This document shows, in pieces, positions 24,070-36,700 of a DNA stretch of 64,000 nt. The position numbers and the translations under genes are program-made. Numbering within the stretch: position 1 is the stretch's first letter; each line of letters begins with the position of its first letter. The DNA is from Sipunculus nudus (taxonomy: Eukaryota > Annelida > Sipuncula > Golfingiida > Sipunculidae): contig CM049311.1 of NCBI GenBank assembly GCA_026874595.1, forward strand, positions 46,999,676 through 47,063,675, given 5' to 3'. The notes below the pieces were generated by a model that saw only the letters and a list, made by a program, of their open reading frames with translations, was not told the DNA's origin and ran no database searches.

Positions 24070-25140
24070 ATAATACTTTCCTGTCTTGTAGAGGGACGTG
24101 ATTTCAGTGTGTATTCTCAGCCGCCCTAGTGAATCCAAGCTACTCTGACGTCATCCTGATATTCTGTAATTACAATACATCATGTCCAAACCTCATGGCA
24201 GGCTGGACACTGCCAACCACTGTCCTGGTACCGTGGTATCTTACTTTGTCAGCATGAATTGAATTTAAATTAGGTATCAGGGCCGCTTTATCATGGTCCC
24301 CCACAACTTTTTCCCCAAGAGTGCGCCAGTGACAACGGCGCCTTCTCGTGTCTTTATATGCCCTCCTGGTACCTCATCATCCAGTCCGGTTTCGCAAGGA
24401 CAGCACTCGTTTAATTAATATTGGTAAATATGAGCTGCGTCATCGTCAGTATTCCTAGCAAAGCACCTGTGGTTGAAGGTATTTGTGCAGTATCACTTAA
24501 TGCTGATTTTTTAAGACCTCGAACCAGTTTTGGCCTCAAATGGGCACTCGTTACATACAGCTTGTGACCTGTGGCATGGTTAATTAACCTGTATTAAACG
24601 ACTTCAAATCAAGCCTTTGCATCATGAGGTTTTTCTCCCGAATCTTATATGTCTAAAACCCAAGTTCCTATATTATGAAAAATGTTTTTTTTATTATAAC
24701 ATTTCAAAATAGATGTTCACCGATTCATTCAGATCACTTAAAATGTATAGACGTTTGAATATGAATATAGACGCCAAATTCCATGTTGCACACAATTGTT
24801 TAGGATATTATCACTTTAAATTACATTATATGAATATACTGATGTTAATGTGTAATTTTGCAAAGAGACCAGTATCCACACTTTTATCTGGCATCTCGTA
24901 TGAAGAAACAAATATTGGAATTAATAAGAAAACAAAGTAATCAATATTTTGAGCAAATGAACAATTTAATCATTCCTTTGGTATGTAGCAATACAAACTT
25001 TAAACATCAATCAAAATCTGTAAATAATCACAAATTCACTTTTTCTACATGGTGGCATTTGAATCTAATTTCTTTAAGAGAGTAGAGAAAATACAGGTAC
25101 AAACATGATTTAGATTTCCTTTCAATTTCAAATCACACAA
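24070..25140. other. Unassigned sequence
   Basis: Nothing supportable. Two overlapping short + frames (24713-24940, 24858-25085) lack domains and start in AT-rich DNA. Confidence 0.4.
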
Positions 25141-25143
25141 GCT

Positions 25144-25289
25144 TCAGATGTGAGGGGGACACATGTTTATTTCTGTATAACTCTTCAGGTGAGATCTCTG
25201 GAACATCCAGGAGGCCCTCCCGCTTTTCCTGATGGTCTCATTTGTGTACCCTCCGCAGACTTGGGAAGAGTCCTCACAACAGGCATAAG
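25144..25289 (-). CDS. Possible minus-strand terminal exon
   Basis: An acceptor (tttctttcttcag) opens a 48-codon frame reading AYACCEDSSQVCGGYTNETI, with another Cys near the end and a stop at 25144-25146. A polyadenylation-like AATAAA lies inside it, which weakens the coding case. It could belong with the Cys-rich pieces at 27.8-28.2 kb. Confidence 0.2.
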
Positions 25290-25692
25290 CTGAAGAAAGA
25301 AATGTTAGCCATGTGGCTTCACAAACACTGATATGCATGCAAATCTTACTTCAAAAGGCAACATGTAAAACACTACATGAATGTCTGCTCGCATTATCGT
25401 AAGAGGAGATCAGTTGAAACATAAACTGTATCAGGTCTGGTATTGTTAGTGTTGTGTTTTGACAATCTGATTAAACAGCAATAAATGACTATCACTTACG
25501 ATCAATTATAATACAAACCTTGATATACAGAAAGGATATGAATATATCAATGCCTTACAAAGAGAGCGTTGGATCCAATATAACTCGTGTATTAATATGA
25601 CTTGCACCAAAATTCACAATAATAATAACAAATTTCACAAGAATGGCTTTGTTTTGCAGCAAAAAAAAAAAAACAGATATATTTATATATTT

Positions 25693-26425
25693 TTACCTCG
25701 AAGGTCAAGGTCACCGCTTTTAAAACTCCGATAAGATTATAGCAGAAAGAACTGGTGTGTCAAATTTGAAGAAAAATTTTCAGTACATCCAAAGTTATGG
25801 GGGTCACAATAATCCTAGAATTGCATAATTCTGACCTTGAAAATAAAGGTCAAGGTCACTGGATTTCGAACACCTCTGAGATTTTTGTAGGAACAATAAG
25901 TGATTCAAATATAGGAGGAAAATATGCAGCCCTTCAAAGTTTATCGAGTTCACGAGACAATAACTATGAATCAGCTTATTTGATCTTGAAGATCCTGGTC
26001 AAGGTGAATGGGTTTCAAACTCGTCCGAGAACTTGGTAGGAAGAATTGGTGCACAAAATTTGAGGACAAAATGTAAAATACTTCAAAAGTTATAAGGTTA
26101 ATAAAAAATTTACATTCAGCAGATTTAACCTTGAAGATCCAGGTCAAGGTCACCGTGTTTGAACTCCTCTGAGAACTTGGTAGGAACAACTGGTGTTCGA
26201 TATTTAAGAAAAAAAATGATAAATACTTCAAATGTTATGAGGTTCACAAAAATTTCATTTTTTTGGCAGATTTGCATGACCTTGAAGAATAAGGTCAAAG
26301 TCATTGGGTTTCAAACTCCTCTGAAATTCTGGGATGGAAAATGGTTGTTTCAAAGTTTGGAGAAAAATATGCAGCCCTTCAAAGTTATCGCGTTCACAAG
26401 ATATCCTACAGATGATGACAGACAA
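25693..26425. repeat. Tandem array of five ~147-bp units with AGGTCA half-sites
   Basis: The core GGTCAAGG (or GGTCAAAG) recurs at 25703, 25848, 25997, 26142 and 26293, mean spacing 147.5 bp. Each core is preceded by ACCTTGAA (inverse half-site) and followed by shared text such as TTTCAAACTCCTCTGA..ACTTGGTAGGAA and AATATGCAGCCCTTCAAAGTT. Identity between units is about 65-75%, so the array is old. Confidence 0.75.
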
Positions 26426-26429
26426 CGAC

Positions 26430-27815
26430 ACTGAAAACAACATGTCTCTCCAGGAAAGGGGGTGGGGGGACATAATAAATCATGTATACGAGATTTTATC
26501 TGTCACATTGTTACCTTCGTTTTTCTTATCCAGGCAAATCTTCTTACGGTTCAGGAAGGTTAAAACTTACCGAAAGAATACACTTGTACCCAAAATGAGG
26601 AAGCAAGTACCAATCAACCAGCTCAAAGAAAAAAAGGCATTTCATCTCTTTGATCATTCCCCAAAATAAGGAAATATACTCCAGGTGCAAGCGGTTGTTG
26701 GAGGAATTAACCAAAGCCCCTGGATTATGGAACATGCCCATGAAGCAAATCTGACATTGACATCCTGTCCTATGACACCATTTGCCATGGAATCGGAATG
26801 AATGTGAGGACTTTAAAAACAACAACTGTGAAAATATTGATCAGGTTCCGTTCTCTCCTCAACTTGCTGGTAGTCACCGTGAAATGCTGTAAGTCTCTTC
26901 ACCTTTAAATCTAAAACTAAGGATGCTGCCAATACCACAGTTACCTAGTAGTATGTACACAGATTATTTTCCACTCATGCTTATAATCTTGACCTTTTAT
27001 TGCCTCTGCTGGAAGAACAAGACCAGTCAAAAGCAAACTCTGTCAAGGTATATGTAAACAGTTTAGAACATGAGAAGCTGCACATTACTGACACCATTCT
27101 TACAGCACTGCTGATGTGTCAATGTTTAGAGAATATAATGTAAGGTGTAGGTTTTTTTCTGAAATACTTGGTTTTCACTGCTGTGTCAGTATGGACAGAA
27201 CTCTGGTGCATACCACTAGTTCAATGGCAAACAAACTGGATCTGACAGCCTACCACCCTGGGTGACAGATAAACCTGATGGGTATTAACCAGTGTCTATG
27301 GAGTGTTGTTTGATACCATGGCTCATGAACTAATGGTACATGTTCCACAATTTGTTCAAGGAAGAATTGTATCTAATGCAGCTGTCTGTCTTGAGAAATC
27401 ACACAACTTAATACTGTTAAACTTATATTTACATCATCAAATGTAATGTTAATTTTAGAGATATGTGAATACAGAATAAATAATAATAAACACATAAAAA
27501 TACATTATGGGGCCCAACACCATTAATTATGGGAATTATATATATCCCCTTAAAAAATGTTTTACTGGCTGTGTTTGACCTTTTAACAGGATTTCTTCTG
27601 TTATTTTCAGTGATAAGAAGCGTTGGATTTTGAATAAGTAGTTTCTTTCTATGTTTTATTACATAAAAATCCCAGGACACCATTCACATTACCAAAAATG
27701 GCGTTTTTGAATGGGTAATCCTGGATAATTAAATATTCATACCAAAATGTCTCTGGTACAAGGAAACTATATTCGTAGTTTGTGTATTAATCTTCCAGGT
27801 TTAATATGATCCAAA
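26430..27815. other. Unassigned AT-rich sequence
   Basis: No supported gene. A minus frame (26544-26825) includes Cys-rich text (WCHRTGCQCQICF) but lacks convincing splice sites. Confidence 0.35.
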
Positions 27816-27817
27816 TT

Positions 27818-28175
27818 TTACATATGTACATCTGTGATGCTTCTGAAAAAATACCCTGCACCACCATCAGGAACAAGTGCCTCCTTGCACTGATAGGTGT
27901 CACCACATGGCCATCCAACTCCACATAACTTTCCAACAATGTGGTAAGGAACAAGCACACAAAGTAAGAATATGTTTACTCTGTGAGAACAAAGCACCTC
28001 CAGGCCCCCCCGGACAGGGCACATACTGGAACATACTCACAGCTACAGGTGCACAGGGGCAGACAATCTACCCTGTTCAGTGGTCCATGTTAGTCACGAC
28101 ACACAGCAAACATACCTGGCTAGGTCAATCAGATGCGTCCTGTAGGTGTGCTTATTCTCTCCAGGAACAGCTCCC
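27818..28175 (-). CDS. Possible minus-strand Cys-rich exons
   Basis: Minus-strand 28175-28116 sits between an acceptor (ttttctttcag) and a donor (GCCAG|GTATGT) and reads GAVPGENKHTYRTHLIDLA. Minus-strand 27928-27818, after a weak acceptor (tgttggaaag), reads LCGVGWPCGDTYQCKEAL and ends at a stop. They look like coding text, but the phase link between them was not established and the opposite strand is also open over much of this stretch. Family not recognised. Confidence 0.25.
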
Positions 28176-28379
28176 CTGAAAGAAAATTGTCCCCTTTCAA
28201 TGCTGAACTCTGGCAATGCCAATAGATTTCTTCACCATAAGGTCATGCCTGGTAAGGCCAGATTATGTCAAAGCTTCAAGATATGTGTATGTCAGGATCT
28301 GTATGATTTCAGCACAACATACACTGGTGACTTAAACTGCCAGACTAAATAAAGTTGATACTGCCTTAGTATTCAAACT

Positions 28380-29970
28380 GGATGCCCCTATAGCTATTGA
28401 TTTTTTTTTTTTTTTGGCTTGCAATAGGCTTGAGAGTTCAGTTTTTTTAAAGGCTCTTAGTCACAGGAAAGTGTACGTATTTGATCTTATCACTGATCTG
28501 ATCAGCTGATCTGATCGCTCCTGATCAGCTGTGCTGTCACGATGAAACACATGAACAGTGTGACCCCAGATTTTAAGTTCAAATGACTAACTGCATGGTC
28601 AATATACCTGACCTATTCATTGACCAGTAATATTAATGTAAGAAGAATGTTCCTGATATAAGCACATATCAACTTATACATTCAAGACACCATTTAAATG
28701 CCTGTGTATGCTATGTCTTTGTGATGAGAACTATACATTGGCCTTAAATACATAAAACAGTATTTAATATCCGACCCACACGCAATGATAAAAATGGTCT
28801 GAATTAAATGTATCAATGAATCTTTAATACATTTTCAGATATGTTAAGTCTGAAGGAAGACTTTACAATTAAAAAAAAGTTCAAAATCACTGCTGGACAG
28901 ATCCACACCAGATTCATCAGTACCTGAATTGAGACAGGTGATGATGCCTATTTTTTTATATATCAATGAAATCTCATATTACTGCTTCATGAGAATCAAT
29001 ATTTGTTTATCCTGACAAATTCTTCTCACAACTACAAATGAATAATGCTTACAGATTATAAAACATATTAGGGGTAAAATATTTTGCAGGATTTAATTTT
29101 AAGAAAATTCAACTAAATTAAAAATAAATTCAACAAGTTTATTTCCACAAAATGTATTAATATCATTACAATGTAAAATAGATGCTTCATCAATAGGAAT
29201 TAAATGCATTTAACAACATTGTCAATCAACCTGTCATATTTTAAGTTCCTAATTTCTTTTGAATTGACTCATATCTTCAGTAACTTCCATTGGATATTCA
29301 TTCTCAGTGCATCATATTATTAATTTTCACAAAAATAGGTAATCTGAAACACATTTTCTTTCTGAACATACACATGTCTTTCACTAAATTAAACATTCAT
29401 AAATCTTACTAAAACATTTTTAAATACCTAGATATGTACTAATGCTTTGACAAAAAAATCTGAAGTTCTAAGTCCATGAGTTACCACAAATGAAAGTGAA
29501 ATAAAGTGACTTGTACAATACTGTCATTGCCTCACTGAGGATTACCAAAGATCAGATTGCAATAAAACAGTCTGACTCAAAGGGACAAGCAATAATACAA
29601 CCATAATCAGACGTAGCAACAGATGTCTGTGTGTAACAAAATGTGTACGTGAGTGTTGTCTGTTGTATCACATCAGTGACGAAGAAAGCTGTCTCCATGC
29701 ATGGCTGACTCTGATGAAAATAGGCATATTTCTAAGCCTCCATATTTGACACGCCTGCCCGTTCACCAACACAAGGAATGTGAGGTTTAGACCTGCTTCA
29801 TGTGGACTGTGCATACAAGCAAGGCCTGCCTGGTGGTCAGGACACCGTGACACACACACCCTCTAGTGTCAGGTCCCGGTGGTGACCACACAACAAACTT
29901 AAGTAATAGTGTCAAGATGAAACAATAACCGGCATCACTGATACCATCAGATCCTGTCACCACGGAGCCC
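28380..29970. other. Sequence upstream of the complete gene, promoter region presumed
   Basis: No TATA box at a clear distance and no CpG-rich island are visible. A palindromic cluster of TGATC words (CTGATCTGATCAGCTGATCT) lies near 28494-28515. The 5' UTR start cannot be placed. Confidence 0.35.
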
Positions 29971-29974
29971 GGAG

Positions 29975-30032
29975 ATGGGCAAAGTTACTCATTACTTCTT
30001 ACTGGCCCTGTTGGCCATCCTTCCTCTGACCG
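29975..30032 (+). CDS. Exon 1: start codon and signal peptide
   Basis: The ATG at 29975 opens a short basic start followed by a Leu/Ala-rich core, then a GTAAGT donor at 30033. The exon ends in phase 1. The hydrophobic stretch and the in-phase link to a Cys-containing exon support this start. Confidence 0.85.
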
Positions 30033-30702
30033 GTAAGTCCAAGTCATGTCAACTTGAACAACTTGTGTCATATCCATACAGAATTATTTAAAACTGCAAT
30101 GGCCAACTGATCCCCTGCAGGTAAAACAGTTTCTAAATAAGATAATGTCTTGATATAAAAGTCATGAAGGAATGTCTACCATTGCATGAAAAACTCCAGT
30201 TTTGATCAATTACTCATCAATAGCAAAACTTACAAAGGTAACAGAAAAAGCTGGTGATAAATCTGTCTGGCTTACAATGACCAAGGCGTTGTGCACATAT
30301 GAACAATCAAGGTTCATACACGTTCTAATAACAAAAGAAGCAAAAAATTAGGAACTCGTACTCTTTCATATGGTATAGTGCATGCAACATTATACTTAGA
30401 CATACATCATAAAAATTCAGAAAGTCATGACGTACAATATTTCTAACTTTTCTTCTGAGAAAAATATGTTCATTTCTCCAGATATGTAATATGCTTGACT
30501 AGAAACTCAGACTAGACACAAACCTCCACCCCTAATAATCCTGTATATTGATTTAAGCCAGGCCCTGAACTGGTGAGAGCATATGTACTCATGTGTGCAT
30601 GACATGCAAACACCCCATATTTTAGGTCTGCACATGAACTAGCTGACCCAGGGGTCTGCTTACACAGTTGCTCATTAAAAGAGTTGGCGGATCATTCATT
30701 CA

Positions 30703-30745
<43 letters not shown>

Positions 30746-33700
30746 TATTTATATATATATATCAGTCAATCACCATAAGTATGTCTTGGCAAATGGATGT
30801 TATTGTTACAAAATGTGATTTAGGGTTATCAAGACTGAGTTCATACATATCCTAAAATACTGCTTTGATTATTTTACTCATGAATAAAATCTAGTACCTG
30901 ATGTTGTATCTGTAAACCCTGCAGGGTGGGAATCTCCTTTCATGATATAGCAATCTACAATACCAGTACATTTAAACTGTAAGATGTAACTCTTGCCAGT
31001 ACATGTAACAGTACATTAACACTGTAAGATGTAACTCTTTTTTAAATTATATATATATATATGTACTGATAAATTGATAAGACACAAGCCATAGATATTG
31101 ATTGTGGATTATTTGAGTCCCTATCCTTAGATTTTCTAACATAACTTCAGATACAGTATCTTGTCAAAAGGCTGAAGGTCAAGATGTCAGGGGAAAAGTC
31201 CTTCAATCTAGACAAAAACGATCATTCCTGCAGTTTAATTACACAACCCTATTTGAATGATGTTAACATAGTTCTGGAACAATTTCTTTTCAAATGCTTT
31301 CAAATCAATTACTTTGATCCACTTAGACTGAGATGATGTTCAAACTACTGTCCACGATCAGCTGCCCACATACTTCATTATGTCAGTAAACTTTAATCTC
31401 AGTAATGAGTACAAGTATGTTCTAAATTATCCGATCCAGAAAAAGTATCAACATGTGTATGACTGTAAATACTTATCCTGATTGATAACAACAAGTGACC
31501 TATCTGCACAGACAACTTCTTTTGAACTGAAATCAGCTTAACCACTGTTAATGGCTCAAGTCCAGTTTGACCAGTGGGTCATGACTGATGTTCTTGATAA
31601 TCCATCAAAGGTATAACAGGCCATATAATCAAAAGCCATGTGCATGAAAGCAGTGCAACTGAGGGTAAATTGTATGATGGGCCTGGAACCTGACCTTCAG
31701 GATGAACATGGCTTGGTCTGCCTGTGTCAGACCCTGGTGATGGTCACTCTTCCATAGCGGTGAATTCTGCTTACATTAAGGACGTTCTGTGTTGTCCCTA
31801 TATGATCATATCACATCCACTATTTGGTAGTGACCACAAGGTTCTTTTGTCCTTTGACTACAGATGATCATGCAACATCAGTCAGACTACACTTACACAG
31901 ACACACATAGAACAGCACTGCTGCCTTTCTGCTTCCTGTTAACTTGGGGCAAATAATCACAGCAATTTTCCTCAGCTAGTAGAAGTTCTTTGGAGTGTTG
32001 AAGCTATTTGATCCATAGAAAATCAAAGTACCATCAATCCTTCTCAAACACATCAAAACTACAACTGTTTATCCTGGACATACTCTGTACCAGTAACCCT
32101 AATCCTGACAGTAAACTAAGGTTCCTTTAAATTCCACTTAATGTGTTACATGCCCATCATTCTCATTGAAAAAGTCATAAAATTAGGATTTCCCCTAATT
32201 TCAGGGAACAGTGCAGCTGACACAAGTGTCATGCTGGCAAGCCTATCCTTGTGGAATTTTAAGAACTATTTATATGTTATATATGATGCACTGGAATACC
32301 ACATTTCTTTATGATGTATGCAGATGTTAATATATACCAATGTATTCCACTTGATTTTTAGAATGGATTGTTCGCATTTACTAGAATATAGACTGTAATG
32401 GCTAGTTCCCTGGGAAAATCTGTAGTTTTGTTGATTTGAAATTCCAGAAACTACAACTATCATTATAATCAGAAAAGTGGTAAAGAGAAGTGTGATCAAA
32501 GCATGGGAATTCTTTTTGAGATGGATTCTGTTAACTACAAAATGTAGAAAAAATGCCAGCCTTGAGTATATAGATATAATAAACTAGTTATAGTCATGCA
32601 GCCTATGCCCAGATTACTAAAGCCAGAGTCACAATGAGGAAGAAAATTAACTAGAGTTGATACCCCCATTGGCACCAGGCTGGAAGATTGACTCAAGGTG
32701 TTTTATCAATTATGACTTAGATTAAGACCAATATTTATCAACCAGACCCAATACCAGTGACAGTTCTTGCAAGCAATCATGCCTCCATACACAAGTTGAT
32801 CCTGTATTCTACTCTAAACCTGCATCAGCTTTTCCTTGTTTGACTGATCTTTGCAAACAGAGAGACATGGGTCAAAACAGAACCTCCCTCTTGCTTCCTG
32901 AATGTAGCCATACCAAGCCAAACTAGCTGTTTGCCTGTCAGTTTGTATGGTGTGTGAAACTGCTGTCATTCAAATTATTTTGCTCAGTCAAGAGGGAAAA
33001 ATAATTTTTATCAGTGATGTTAACCAACACTGACTCACATTGTGTCAACCATAAATCATAGCACTTTATTATAGCAAAGTGCAACCCAAATCCTGATTAG
33101 ATTTCAAATTCACTGAAAATATAGTGACTGGTCCAAAAATGTTACAGCCTCAAATTAACATTCACTTTGTTGAATATATATACATTCAATGAATGGCTCA
33201 TACCTTCTTTGAATAACTGTAGACACCACAATATTTTTTGGTGAATTATGATATTACAAAAAGGGCCTTCTGTAAGCTGTACACCAAAAATAAAAGTCTA
33301 CTTGAACAAAAACAGTTTAGTCCTGACTTATTTTTTTTCTTTCACACACACACAGGTTTACAATTTCCTTTTGCTTGATGTTGTGTTAGATATCATCTGG
33401 TGTTTTTCAGCTGATTCATCCTGTTATGCTGTATATTTCCATGTTATTGCATTCCCCCTGATCAGATACCATGCAGACAATTCCTTTGAACCGATAACTA
33501 CATGTAGGCATTTACTTGATCATGGTAACAGCTAAAATTCATTAAAGCATCAAGCAGAATCATTAACAGAATTTTCTTAACTTTTAGAATTAGATGTTGA
33601 AAATTATAAAACCACAATTTATGTTGCCTGCATGTATACCTGTGTATTAGTGAATGATTTATTGGTTTGACACTTACATGTGCGTTTCTGATCATTAAAT

Positions 33701-36700
33701 GGAAAGCATCAGACCTCACATGTTAAAAGCACTTCATCAGTCAGTCATGAGTAAAGTTCCAGGGTAAAATTTAAATATTTTTTTTTATATTTGTTTCTGT
33801 ACACAGTTGGACAGTGGCTAAGTTCTTCTTCTGAAAGATTAATTTATGATTTTTTTTTCTTGTATTATTCTACAGGTATGTCAGAGAGCATCTGTAAAAA
33901 TTACAGCATGACCACACCTGATGATGCTGAGATACAACTAAAGCCACCAACCAGGAGAGGTCAACTATCATGTAAATGCGTAATCAGTGCATCCAGCTCA
34001 CAAGACACACTCAATGTCACGGGAAATATTACATCTCCAGCAGCACACTGCAACAACACAGGGTGTGCTTACTGCCTTCCACAACAAATCATTTCTGTCT
34101 CCTTTAATGGAAGCCTAGCAATAGTGGTAAAATATAACACATCAAGTTCACAAAGGCTTGATTCTATCCTGTATGTCAAAGGTGAGTGTATTTCATATTG
34201 ATGAATGTGTGTGTTTGGTGGATATGGGAACAGATAATAAGAATGTCCAAATTCAGAGGACACTGATGCCTTTGTTTCAGGAGTTTTGAAGATAAAATCT
34301 GATGATGCTACAGGTTTACACATACAGAGATATAAATCTGAAACTGTTTTACAGATGAGGAGCTACAGGAGTGGGCTGAAGCAGTTTCAGTATACTAGAT
34401 GTCTTTTCATTTTGAACATGGGGGGATTGTATGCTGTAGATTTACATATTGTGGGAAAGTTATAAATAAAAAAAAAATTAAACTCACAATGTTCCCATTC
34501 AAATCAGCTTTAAAACTGAATTAGGTATATAAACTAAAAGTATGATGATTGGCTAAAAATAAATAATTTTTTTTTAAATCAAAGGCTTTAGACTATGGGA
34601 TAAGTAAGTTACTTTATTTGACTTTATCATTAGCTGACCCATATGATATAGAATTTTTACCTAGCTTACAAATTTAATAGAGTATGTTAAATTCATTGAT
34701 TTATAACAGTATACACAAAGTTTTTTTTCCTAGATGATTGTCAATATAAAGAAAAGTAAAAAATCATAAACTGTTCCACAGTCTCTCTGGGACAAAAAAT
34801 AAAGGAGCAAGCATGAAATTTTTTTTGTAATGTACAAGTGAAGACAAAATATTGGAATTTTTAACAACTAGAGAATAAAGTACAAAAAATATTATTCATT
34901 TCTTGAAAAAGTGGATATAAAATACACAGAATTTAGTCCATTTTCCCTGATACCTGTTACAATCGACAGGAATTGTTACTTATATAAATGAGTAATTATG
35001 AAGGAATTGTGGCAAGAGCACAATTAGCATCATACTTGAGGACTTATTGTTCATTCCCTGTCTCCTCCCCTCTCACTTAAAAAAAAAACTCTGATGATCC
35101 AATATAAACAGGAGCAACACTTACCTTTTTTAATGTGGCTTAAATCAACTATGACAATTTTCAATGTCAACTGAATATTCTTTAGTAATTGTTTATGCCT
35201 CTGTTAATATCCATATTGTCAAACAAATATAGTAGCAAACTAAAATACAGGTAGTCGACAAGCGACTACATGTATCCGCCGAAACCAGAGTGGGATTGGT
35301 TAAATGAGGCATGGATTGAGTGGCAAGGGGAAATAGATAGACGTGTGTTGCATATTAGCATGGATGTCAGCAACTGAAATGTGTATGCAGGTGGCGCCAC
35401 CTGTCACAAAATCCGGAAAGTTATCCAAGATGTATACAATTGAGATCTATACACATGCAAAATTTCAGGAGGTATATGTCAAACCAGTCCTGAGATATAA
35501 GCTTAGATGTCTGCAGCCTGAATGGGAAAGTAGGTGGCACCACCTGCCACAAAATCCAGAAAGCTGTCCAGGATGAATACACATGCAAAATTTCAGATGG
35601 ATAAGTCCATTCACTTAAGAGATATGAGTGATTTTATCCCAAGGCATATGAACAGATGGACACTGTGCAAAATTGGTTGCAGATAGCGCCCCCTTTTTTA
35701 TGTATGTTATAAAGCTAACCAAGGGCAACATTTGTGCAAATTTTTTTCCTGATTGGTCAAATAAGTCTGAAGATATGTGGGTTAATGTGTCAAAACAGAC
35801 GAACAGATGGATGCACTGGAGAGAGAAAAGATCAGAGGTCAACGCAAAATATTCTGGCACCAGTTCTGTGACCCGATAATCCTGTAAAGTTTTGGAAAAA
35901 TATGTCCAGTGGTCTTAGTTCTATTCAAGAAACGAATGCGGTGGCGGCGGAACCCGGTCAAAAACCTAGTATCCGCAAAACTTTGTTTTGACAGATACAA
36001 TAAATGAGCAAATTTATGAGCCAATATTAGAAAATTATGAGCCTGCAATATCCGAGATTCTCTTTTTTGCATATCATGACATTCAACAAATTTAGCATGA
36101 CTTATTTTATGACAGATTCACAGTATCCATATAGTAATCCATATTATACATATAGTTGTTCTTTTTTTTTAAATAAGAATCTGATCTTTATTTAAAATTT
36201 CCATTCATACAGAAAGAAACAAGGTGTACAGGCCTAATGCATACTGTGGAATGGGATAAACATCAGGTGTAATGCTTCCATGCTGGACCGTTACTTTTCA
36301 AGTACACATGTGACATGTACATGTACAATGCAAGTACTAAACATTTTGAACCTGAGTATAAGCACTGATTCCTCAAACTTCACTCCTGAAATACTGGCAT
36401 GGATGTACACAACACAAAATGATTGTAGGTGGAGCCACCAGTCTTGTGTACAAGAAAGCCATCGGAGCTGTATAGACATGAAAAACTACAGGCAGATACA
36501 TCAAATCACTCTTGGACTATGTGCACAGATTCATAAAACCCAAAAACAATTGTAGGTGGTGCCACAAGTCTTGTATACAACAAAACTAACCAAGATGTAT
36601 GGACATGCATAATTTCAGTTTGATATGTCAGATTACAACTGAGAAATCAGTTGAAGCAAACACTGTGCAAAATAATTGCAGGTGGCCCCACCAGTCTTGC

